In this document: in pieces, positions 6,670 through 13,441 of the stretch
Position numbering within the stretch: the stretch's first letter is position 1
Layout of the letters: each line of letters begins with the position of its first letter
From: a virus
Length of the DNA stretch: 27,255 bases
Virus record (IMG/VR): IMGVR_UViG_3300027743_000075
Coordinates: 1-27,255 of that record
Strand: one strand, 5' to 3'
The notes under the pieces: model-generated
What the model was told of the DNA's origin: nothing
The model's database searches: none
Seen by the model: only the letters and a program-made list of their open reading frames with translations
Position numbers and translations under genes: made by a program

Positions 6670-7781
6670 ATAGCGATCAATTCGCCAGATCAGGCGCAAA
6701 GATCGGATCTGTTTTAAACATCAGAAAACCACCAAAGTACATCGGACGCACGGGGCGCGTGTGTGCAATTGAAGACACCGTTGAGACGAGCGTACCGCTG
6801 GCATTAACCACGCAGTTCGGCGTTGACTTGCAGTTCACCAGTGCCGAATTAGCGTTGAGCATCGATGACTTCTCGAATCGCATCTTGAAACCGGCAGTCG
6901 CTGTAGTCGCGAACAAGATTGATTTCGACATGATGTCGCTGTATCAGACAGTGCCCAATGTAGTCGGCACGGCCGGCGTGGTTCCGAATACGCTACTCAC
7001 CTATCTGATGGCGGGCGTAGCTTTGGATGACAACATGGCTCCCAGAGACAATCAGAGGGCCGTCGTCGTAAATCCAATTCAGCAAGCCACCATCGTCGAC
7101 GCGCTGAAGGGCTTGTTTCAAAGCGCGGATCAGATCGAAGACCAATATGAAAAGGGCACGATGGGGATCACGGGCGGATTCAAGTGGTGCATGGACCAAA
7201 ATACGCGAGTCCATACCGCAGGTGCCTACGGCGGCGCTCCTATCGTAGCCGGCGGTTCACAGGTAGGCTCCACGCTCAACGTGTCGGGCTTCACCGCGGC
7301 CGCAGCGCCTCGCCTGAAGAAGGGCGATATGTTCACCCTCACAGGCGTGAACGCGGTGAACGGTCAGAACCGTCAGGATCTGGGCTATCTGCGCACCTTC
7401 ACCGTAACCTCGGACGTAAGCTCCGATGCCGGCGGTTTGGCAGCGGTGCCGATCTATCCGCCCATCACGCCAACCGGCGCAAGCCAGACCGTGACCGCCA
7501 GCCCAGCAGCGGGCGCACCGCTCACCATGACGTTCGTCGCCAACTCGAAGACAGCGCAAGCCATGGCATTCCACAAGGATGCGTTCACGTTCGCGACGGC
7601 CGATTTGCCGTTACCGGATGGCGTCGACATGGCATCCCGCGTCAGCGATTCGCAGTTAGGCGTATCGGTTCGCATGATTCGTCAATATCAAATCTGCGAC
7701 GATGTTTGGCCAACTAGATTGGACGTTTTATACGGTTTTGCAGCGGTTTACCCAGAGTTGGCCTGCCGCATAATCAGCTAA
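6670..7781 (+). CDS. Major coat protein, P22 gp5-like, exon 2
   Basis: This exon continues from 5694-5793, giving 403 residues against 430 in P22. Several hundred copies form the icosahedral shell. Signature segments are YSDQFARSGAKIGSVLNIRKPP at the junction, FTSAELALSIDDFSNRILKPA, DALKGLFQSADQIEDQYEKGTMG, FKWCMDQNTRVHTAGAYGG, and RLKKGDMFTLTGVNAVN within the inserted I-domain-like region. The C-terminus has SVRMIRQYQICDDVWPTRLDVLYGFAAVYPELACRI. Calling the gene from its first internal ATG-like codon (6759) would lose about 63 N-terminal residues that the family conserves, including exon 1. Downstream is AAGGAGA and the next virion gene. Confidence 0.93.
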
Positions 7782-7793
7782 GGAGAGACTATT

Positions 7794-8420
7794 ATGGCAC
7801 AAGAATTCGACGGCACATTAACGCTCGATCAGACCGGATTCGCGTACAGCACGTCAGCCGGGCCGTTTCAGGCGCAGCCCTGGCCCCGCTATGCCTACCA
7901 CGCTACGGAAGCGCCACGCATCGTCAGCAGCAAAGAAGAATTCCAAACCCTCGAACCTGACGGCTGGACCCTTCAATACCAGCACAAGGATTACCCGAAG
8001 ATGATGTTCGCCCCCAACGGCGACACGGCGGTAGTCAACAACCCCGAAGAGGAAACGGCACAAGCAAGCGCCGAAGGCGGCCCGTGGGCCGATGCGCCGC
8101 ACGGCTCGACTGATCCGCAGTCAAGTATCACCCGGCACAGCAACTTCACCTTGCAAGAGAAAGCGGACGCGATCCGGGACAGCCGGCGGCTATCGCTCGA
8201 TTACGTTCAGTTGAATCAGTCCCTCGACTGCCACGCCGATAACGCCCCGATGCGGGCTATCAACCCGCAGGACGTGCCGCGGCCGCAGTTCAAGCCGGTC
8301 GAGACACCGGAGCAGATCGAGAAACGGCGCGAACGGGAAGATGAAGAACGCCGGCAACGTGGCGAACACGTCGAGCACACCAGTACTAAAGCGAAGAACG
8401 ACAAGAAAAACGATAAATAA
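7794..8420 (+). CDS. Conserved phage structural-region protein, function unknown
   Basis: 208 residues with a strong AAGGAGA ribosome-binding site 13 bases after the coat stop, so it is in the same operon. The core AYHATEAPRIVSSKEEFQTLEPDGW followed by KDYPKMMFAPNGDTAVVNNPEEE (about residues 33-87) resembles a short segment often seen in small proteins downstream of coat genes in podo- and siphophages. The C-terminal 50 residues are a highly charged Arg/Glu then Lys/Asn tail, probably disordered. No enzyme motif or membrane segment is present. A minor head or assembly role is inferred from position only. Confidence 0.65.
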   Translation: MAQEFDGTLTLDQTGFAYSTSAGPFQAQPWPRYAYHATEAPRIVSSKEEFQTLEPDGWTLQYQHKDYPKMMFAPNGDTAVVNNPEEETAQASAEGGPWADAPHGSTDPQSSITRHSNFTLQEKADAIRDSRRLSLDYVQLNQSLDCHADNAPMRAINPQDVPRPQFKPVETPEQIEKRREREDEERRQRGEHVEHTSTKAKNDKKNDK

Positions 8421-8455
8421 TCGGTTAGAGCACGCGAAGGAGGCATAGACGGACT

Positions 8456-9109
8456 ATGGCAGTCACCGTTCAACAATTCATAGAATCGACCCTGCGTCTC
8501 ATCCGCGTGCTCGACTCTGGAGAGCAGCCAACCGCGACCGAATCGGATAACGCGCTCACCGCTCTGAACCAGATGATCGGGAACTGGTCGGCGGCGGGCG
8601 TTCCGATCTACCAGGAGAGCAAGGATACGATTGCGCTTACCGGCGCGTCGGTATACCCGCTGTCCTTCCGTCCCATGAGGATCACCGCCGCACAGGTTAG
8701 CTACTCGGGCATCACCTTCCCGGTGGCAATCGTTCCTTCGCAACAGTGGATACTCCCCAAGGACCGCACCGCTACCTCGAAGTTCGCCAAGGAACTCTAC
8801 TACGACGGGACCTTCCCAACGGGAAATGTGTACCTCTGGCCAATTGTGCAAGCCGGATCGTCGCTCGAGTTGTTCTCGCTGAAACCCTTGGCGCAGTTCG
8901 CTAGTTTGGGCGATGTCATCAACCTGCCGGCGGGCTATGAGCAGGCTTTGCGGTATGGTCTGGCTGGCGTATTGGCGCCGGAATATGGCTCGGCCTTACC
9001 CGCTGAATACCAGCAGCAGGCAGCGCAGGCTACCTCCGCGATAGCCGCTATGAATACCGCCACGCTCGGGCAGGGCGCGGCGCCGTCCGCAGTGCCCGCA
9101 GCCTCTTAA
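8456..9109 (+). CDS. P22 gp4-like tail accessory / packaged-DNA stabilisation protein (copy 1)
   Basis: 217 residues, AAGGAGG ribosome-binding site upstream. In P22, gp4 binds the portal after packaging, closes the head and builds the neck. The N-terminal helical signature is here: FIESTLRLIRVLDSGEQPTATESDNALTALNQMIGNWSAAGVPIY (about residues 8-52). A central beta region with YPLSFRPMRITAAQVSY and TGNVYLWPI follows, then a C-terminal helical part (LPAGYEQALRYGLAGVLAPEYG, about 163-185) and an Ala-rich tail. A second, longer gp4-like protein is encoded at 12062-12847. The two share the same order, N-terminal helices, beta core and PxGYxxALRxGLA. It ends with a 4-base overlap of the convergent methyltransferase gene. 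Confidence 0.75.
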   Translation: MAVTVQQFIESTLRLIRVLDSGEQPTATESDNALTALNQMIGNWSAAGVPIYQESKDTIALTGASVYPLSFRPMRITAAQVSYSGITFPVAIVPSQQWILPKDRTATSKFAKELYYDGTFPTGNVYLWPIVQAGSSLELFSLKPLAQFASLGDVINLPAGYEQALRYGLAGVLAPEYGSALPAEYQQQAAQATSAIAAMNTATLGQGAAPSAVPAAS

Positions 9110-9852
9110 CGCCTACGCGCAATCAGCGTGCTCCGCTCTTCCCAGACCCCGTCCGGTTCAAAGAAGGCTGTGGACTTCGTAATAGCTTCGATCTCAAAGC
9201 CCATGTTCTCGAGCACTCTTTTATACATCCCTCGCGATCCGATCCACCAGGTGAAGTCGCTAACCGGATCGGTCATCGGTATCGCCGCCTGCAGCAGGAT
9301 CTCGTCACTGTCGAGGATAGGCGTGAACGCGATAACAAGCCGTTCCCTGGTTACGGTGGCAATGCTGGCCAGTGCGGAAACCGGGTCGCTGATGTGTTCG
9401 AGAATGGCCCCCGCAATCGTGACATCGAATCCATCGGGGAACATCTGCCGTAACTGAAAGATATCGCCGTAACGCGCCTCGGCTTTCGAGCCCAGGCAAT
9501 CATGGGCGACACGCCACGCGGCTTTCAGCCCGGCCAGCCAACTGCCATCGTTTTCCTCTACCCAGCGAGGCCAGTCCTTCCAGAAGAGGTTCTCTCGAAA
9601 CGGAAGCCGGTACATTCTCGCGGTGGTGTCGGCATCGAAGGAAGTGACCTTCAAAGCGCCGGCGCGTTCTGCTTCGAAGCTCAGGAAGCCTGACGCTGTA
9701 CCGACATCGAGCACGGACTTATTGCGGAGATCGATGCCGCCGACGTATTGCGGAAACTCCTCGATATGCCACTCCCCCCGCACCAGCCCGATTTCCGGCA
9801 GCGTCATCGTGTGGTAGAAGTAACAACCTGCTAGCGCGGGCATTGTATCCAT
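9106..9852 (-). CDS. SAM-dependent methyltransferase (CmoB/DUF1698-like fold), moron candidate
   Basis: 248 residues. The Rossmann motif I is VLDVGTASGFLSFEAERAGA (about residues 47-66), motif II ends VTSFDAD, and a motif IV/post-I region reads FDVTIAGAILEHISDPVSAL (about 141-160). The preceding FYHTMTLPEIGLVRGEW resembles the lead-in of DUF1698/CmoB-type methyltransferases, though identity with a tRNA enzyme is not claimed. The substrate could be a tRNA, a glycan or a small molecule. The gene is leftward, against the late operon, and overlaps the end of the gp4-like gene by 4 bases. Its start lies about 45 bases from the tailspike start. It probably has its own promoter in that gap, as morons do, and may be expressed from the prophage. 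Confidence 0.75.
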   Translation of the reverse strand: MDTMPALAGCYFYHTMTLPEIGLVRGEWHIEEFPQYVGGIDLRNKSVLDVGTASGFLSFEAERAGALKVTSFDADTTARMYRLPFRENLFWKDWPRWVEENDGSWLAGLKAAWRVAHDCLGSKAEARYGDIFQLRQMFPDGFDVTIAGAILEHISDPVSALASIATVTRERLVIAFTPILDSDEILLQAAIPMTDPVSDFTWWIGSRGMYKRVLENMGFEIEAITKSTAFFEPDGVWEERSTLIARRR

Positions 9853-9897
9853 CTGGCCGATTGTATCCCCTGTAGAAAAGAGAGAGGCGTATTGTAT

Positions 9898-11988
9898 ATG
9901 GCAGCTACCAACAGTTGTGTCGAGTTAATGAAGGGGACCCTCGTCCTTCCCGTGCCGCGCTATCCGGCAAGCGTAGTAACCGACGCCGCGCTAAAGATTG
10001 CCGCCAATCAGGTGGAGACTACGCTTATCGGGCGGGTGAGTTCGGCAGACTGGCTCTTCCGGGTATCGGACACCTCGCGCCTGGTGGTGGACATGCTGCT
10101 CACGATCGACAGCGAGATTGTGAGCGTAGCGACCATCGACACCACCTCGAACATTATCACGGTCACCCGCGGATTCGATGGAACGATCCCGTCGTCTCAC
10201 AATGCCGGGAGCGCACTCCGCGCGTTCATCGACGCATGGCACCACAACGCGCTGGCCGCGGAGGTGAAGGCGATTGAAGCGGCACTCGGCCCCAATTTAT
10301 CGAATATTCCCGGGTCGAGTTCGGGCGCTGCCTCGATTATTTCGACGGCCTACAACTTCCCGGCGCAAAGCCCCGGCGGCAACCTCATCGTCGGCAACAA
10401 CGTGATTACGCTGGCGCCGGTCCCGAGAGGCATCAACGGAACGAACACCAACCACTATCTCTATGTCAGCGGGGGGACCGGAACGGCGGAAGCGGTACTC
10501 ATTACCGGCGGGACGGCGGTATCGGGCGCGCCATCGGGAACCCTGATCATCAATTGCGCGAGCGCGCACAGCGGAGCCTGGACGATCCGGAGCGCAACGG
10601 CCGGAGTGCAGGAAGCCGTCTCGACGCTGATCCCTTCGGGCGGGGGGATGGTGGTCGTTCCCGCCGGCACCCATAACTTCTACGGGCCGTTCACGGCTCC
10701 CCCCGTTCCGACGCTACTGGTTGGAGCGGGTGCCGGAACCCTGATCACAGTGAACCAGAAGACCGGATTCGTATTCGCGTTCGAGGGCGGTGCGGTGGAT
10801 TCTGGAATTACCCAGCTACAGATGCGAACGGCGGACGGCACTCCGCAAAATGTGATCGCCATCAAAGTCGGCGGCAACGGCAGTTTCCTCGCCCAGCGGC
10901 TCACGATGGCCGGATTTGCTGAGTATTTCCACATCAACGGCCCGTCTCAACTGAACTACATCGACGGCAACGTAATGCTGGACCCGTTCAGTCCCGCCAA
11001 AGCTATTTATTTCCCGGGCGTGGTGCCGACCGGGAATACCGTCATTTCCAATAACACGATTGCCTGCGGGGTCATCGGGGAGTTTCAGATGGCAATCGGC
11101 ACCGACGGAAACGCCGGCGTCAGCGGCATCTGGATCATGAACAACAACATCTTCCAGTGCGATTTCGGGATTTACGCGGCGGGCACATGCGGACAAATCT
11201 TTTCCCTCCACAACGCCTACCAAAGCTGCGGGCAGATTGGGGTGGCCTTTATCCCTGCGGCAGTGGACCGTTTCCAGCGGGCGATTGTCTGTATCGGCGA
11301 CAACTTCGAGACGGGCCAGGGGGTAGGAATCCAGATCGGCGGCGGGCCGGGAGGCAGCGTGGACTCGGTGGCGCTGGTTAACTGCAATGTCAATCTCGGC
11401 GCGAAAGCCGGGATTATACTTGCGCCGGGCGCGGTCAATACCACCGTGAACAACTGCATCGCGGCTGATAACTCGCAAATCATCCCCGGCGGCTACCCTG
11501 GCCTGCGGGTTCTGGCTGGAACGTCGAAATGGCAGGTGGTCGGCGGGGTTTACGGGCCGGCGGAAGGGAGCCCGACGACGGTTAACTCGCAATCGTACGG
11601 TATCGAGGTGCAAGCGGGCGCATCGGATTACTACTCGATCACCGGGGCCTTTATCCCGATGAATACCACCGGGACGCTGTTTGACGGCGGGACGGGCGTT
11701 CATAAGGTGATCGCCAATAACCTCGGGGTCGATACGCAGGCATTCCTGACAGTTGCCAGCGCTACGACGGTAGCGCTTCCGGCGAACGATTCTAATATTC
11801 TTTACGTGTCCGGCACTACGTCGATCGCGACGATTACGGGTGGTTGGATCGGCAGGAGAATCACGTTCATCAAGTCCGACGGGGGCACTCTCATAGTGGG
11901 CGCCGGTGGGAACGTCCTGTCATCGCGCTCCATAATTCAAGGAAATACGCTCACCCTGGTGTTTGACGGAGCTAACTGGTGGGCTTGA
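9898..11988 (+). CDS. Tailspike-like protein with right-handed beta-helix
   Basis: 696 residues from the ATG at 9898. An in-frame TTG lies 6 bases earlier, and AGAGAGG is at 9881-9887. The N-terminal 120 residues (GRVSSADWLFRVSDTSRLVVDMLLTIDSEIV, TVTRGFDGTIPSSHNAGSALRAFIDAWHHNAL) look like a virion-attachment head domain. The bulk (about 200-600) has short beta repeats with Asn/Gly turns (VISNNTIACGV, GIWIMNNNIFQCDFGIYAAG, LVNCNVNLGAKAGIILAPGAVNTTVNNCIAADN), typical of pectate-lyase-like helices in tailspikes that bind or cleave surface polysaccharide. PAGTHNFYGPF near 260 resembles a helix cap. The last 80 residues form a separate small beta domain ending FDGANWWA. No catalytic residues can be named. 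Confidence 0.8.
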   Translation: MAATNSCVELMKGTLVLPVPRYPASVVTDAALKIAANQVETTLIGRVSSADWLFRVSDTSRLVVDMLLTIDSEIVSVATIDTTSNIITVTRGFDGTIPSSHNAGSALRAFIDAWHHNALAAEVKAIEAALGPNLSNIPGSSSGAASIISTAYNFPAQSPGGNLIVGNNVITLAPVPRGINGTNTNHYLYVSGGTGTAEAVLITGGTAVSGAPSGTLIINCASAHSGAWTIRSATAGVQEAVSTLIPSGGGMVVVPAGTHNFYGPFTAPPVPTLLVGAGAGTLITVNQKTGFVFAFEGGAVDSGITQLQMRTADGTPQNVIAIKVGGNGSFLAQRLTMAGFAEYFHINGPSQLNYIDGNVMLDPFSPAKAIYFPGVVPTGNTVISNNTIACGVIGEFQMAIGTDGNAGVSGIWIMNNNIFQCDFGIYAAGTCGQIFSLHNAYQSCGQIGVAFIPAAVDRFQRAIVCIGDNFETGQGVGIQIGGGPGGSVDSVALVNCNVNLGAKAGIILAPGAVNTTVNNCIAADNSQIIPGGYPGLRVLAGTSKWQVVGGVYGPAEGSPTTVNSQSYGIEVQAGASDYYSITGAFIPMNTTGTLFDGGTGVHKVIANNLGVDTQAFLTVASATTVALPANDSNILYVSGTTSIATITGGWIGRRITFIKSDGGTLIVGAGGNVLSSRSIIQGNTLTLVFDGANWWA

Positions 11989-11992
11989 TAGC

Positions 11993-12036
11993 TCGCTTTA
12001 GCGCATCCTCGCTTTAGCGCATCCTCGCTTTAGCGC
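11993..12036 (+). repeat. Three tandem copies of the TCGCTTTAGCGC dyad repeat
   Basis: TCGCTTTAGCGC occurs at 11993-12004, 12009-12020 and 12025-12036, separated by ATCC (period 16). Each copy contains the 10-bp dyad CGCT-TT-AGCG. The cluster fills most of the 73-base gap between the tailspike gene and the second gp4-like gene, which has no evident Shine-Dalgarno. Further copies lie before other late genes (12851, 16891, 18073, 19132). It is likely a regulator-binding or RNA-level control element. Confidence 0.75.
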
Positions 12037-12061
12037 AAGCTCTACCCGGAAATAAACATTT

Positions 12062-12847
12062 ATGGCACTCTGGAACTCCTCTATCTGGAACTCGACCGAG
12101 TGGGGCGGCAGCTCGTCCTCCGGTGGAGGGATGCGTCCCGTAACCGCGGGACGTCTGATCTACGACGCGTATCGCGCCCTCGGTGTCTTGCGTCCCGGCC
12201 AGCTCACCAGTCCGGAAGGGCACGAAGATGCTTTCGGCCTGCTCAATGACATGGTCGATTCGTGGAATACCGAATCGCTCATGATCCCGTCGTTGCAGCG
12301 AAGTGTCTATCCTCTGACCGCCGGCGTGGGCTCGTACACGCTGGGACCGGGCGGCTCACTGAGCGGGGATAGGCCGCAGCGGGTGATGAGCGCAGCGTTA
12401 GTCGCATGTGATTGCGGGTGCGGTTGCGCGGACGGCAACTGCCGGCAGTTGGTCTTGCGCTCCGGGTGGCTGGACTGCGGCTGCAATTGCGGCATCCATA
12501 TCGACCGGGCGTTTCCGAACGCGAACGTTCGCATTAATCCCGCGCCGTCCGACGGGCAGTCGCTGGCCTTGCAGTCCTGGCAGACGCTTTCAGGCTTTGC
12601 GGATCTCGATTCGCAGTACGGCTTCCCTCCCGGCTATGCGTTGGCATTACGTTGGGGACTCGCGCTGCAGCTCGCGCCGGCGGCTCTCATCATGATGAAA
12701 ATCCCGCAGAACCTGCTGCAAGTGATAGAACAACGCGCTATCGACGCCAAGGCTGCGGTTAAGTCGTTCAACTCCAGCCCGATCCCCGAGATGGATAGCG
12801 GGTTCGGCGGCTGCGGCTACGATATCTGCTCTGACAGCTATTGCTAA
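12062..12847 (+). CDS. P22 gp4-like tail accessory protein (copy 2), with a Cys-rich insertion
   Basis: 261 residues. The N-terminus starts MALWNSSIWNSTEWGG. Then comes the gp4 signature TAGRLIYDAYRALGVLRPGQ and AFGLLNDMVDSWNTESLMIPSLQRSVYPLTAGVGSYTLGPGG (about residues 28-103), which matches head-tail adaptors of this family. FPPGYALALRWGLALQLAP (about 187-205) corresponds to the C-terminal helix also seen in copy 1. Unusual features are a Cys-rich stretch CDCGCGCADGNC then LDCGCNCG (about 115-142) and a Cys-rich C-terminus (CGYDICSDSYC), 12 Cys or so in all, suggesting metal binding or disulfides. It is preceded by the triple dyad repeat rather than a ribosome-binding site. Confidence 0.78.
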   Translation: MALWNSSIWNSTEWGGSSSSGGGMRPVTAGRLIYDAYRALGVLRPGQLTSPEGHEDAFGLLNDMVDSWNTESLMIPSLQRSVYPLTAGVGSYTLGPGGSLSGDRPQRVMSAALVACDCGCGCADGNCRQLVLRSGWLDCGCNCGIHIDRAFPNANVRINPAPSDGQSLALQSWQTLSGFADLDSQYGFPPGYALALRWGLALQLAPAALIMMKIPQNLLQVIEQRAIDAKAAVKSFNSSPIPEMDSGFGGCGYDICSDSYC

Positions 12848-12850
12848 ATT

Positions 12851-12862
12851 GCGCTGAAGCGA
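12851..12862 (+). repeat. Dyad repeat GCGCTGAAGCGA before the collagen-like gene
   Basis: This copy is in the reverse orientation to those at 11993-12036 and differs at one central base, keeping the CGCT/AGCG arms. It lies 9 bases before the ATG at 12872, where a Shine-Dalgarno would be expected but is not seen. Confidence 0.65.
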
Positions 12863-12871
12863 AGAAACGCC

Positions 12872-13441
12872 ATGTCTAACTGCGTACCGATTCCCGGACC
12901 TCCGGGGCCCCCCGGACCGACTGGGATTCCTGGGCCTATCGGGCCTATCGGACCCTCCGGCGGACCGATTGGACCGCAGGGGCCGAAGGGCGATACCGGA
13001 GCCACTGGAGCTACTGGAGCCACTGGAGCCACCGGCCCCGCGGGACCGCAGGGAAGCCCCGGACCCACAGGCACAACCGGAGCCACCGGAAGCCCGGGAC
13101 CGGCGGGAAACACCGGCACGCAGGGCGTCCCGGGACCTACCGGACCGGCTGGAATCGCGGGACCTGCGGGACCGGCAGGGCAGGGAATTCAGCTCAAGGG
13201 CAGCGTCCCCACGTTCGCGAGTTTACCGGCATCGGCCGCGCAAGGCGACTCCTGGACCACCACCGATACGGGGCTTCTGTGGGTCTGGAATACCGGCACC
13301 GGCTGGGCGAACGCGGGCCAGATCCAGGGACCGGCAGGACCGCAGGGGAGCCCCGGATTGCAGGGTGTCCAGGGACCGGCCGGCGGCTTGGGGCCAGACG
13401 ATAGAGTTTCACCATTGAGGGCACTAGAGTTTCACCATTGA
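12872..13441 (+). CDS. Collagen-like fibre protein, apparently the separated N-terminal part of the following gene
   Basis: 189 residues. Gly-X-Y repeats run from about residue 9 to 105 ([39 protein letters not shown]), so it should trimerise as a collagen triple helix, common in phage fibres. A small module, [21 protein letters not shown]...[20 protein letters not shown] (about 108-156), is followed by more Gly-X-Y. The last residues [14 protein letters not shown] are non-collagenous and are encoded by a repeated 17-bp sequence. The TGA overlaps the TTG of the next ORF. Removing one 23-bp repeat unit would keep the frame open into the 664-residue LamG protein. No Shine-Dalgarno is visible. 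Confidence 0.8.
   Translation: MSNCVPIPGPPGPPGPTGIPGPIGPIGPSGGPIGPQGPKGDTGATGATGATGATGPAGPQGSPGPTGTTGATGSPGPAGNTGTQGVPGPTGPAGIAGPAGPAGQGIQLKGSVPTFASLPASAAQGDSWTTTDTGLLWVWNTGTGWANAGQIQGPAGPQGSPGLQGVQGPAGGLGPDDRVSPLRALEFHH
13402..13441 (+). repeat. 17-bp direct repeat (period 23) at the junction of the two fibre ORFs
   Basis: TAGAGTTTCACCATTGA occurs at 13402-13418 and 13425-13441, separated by GGGCAC. The repeat unit of 23 bp is not a multiple of three. The second copy supplies both the TGA of the upstream ORF and the TTG of the downstream ORF. Loss of one unit joins the frames (RVSPL then [10 protein letters not shown]). Confidence 0.9.

Noticed and set aside
6759-7781. Coat protein starting at the internal codon at 6759
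   Set aside because: It would lose the conserved N-terminus. The frame is open and family-like upstream to 6670 and continues in exon 1.
12872-13441. Short GC-rich repeats considered as a CRISPR array
   Set aside because: They are 9-bp codon-level repeats of Gly-X-Y, with no spacers of uniform length.
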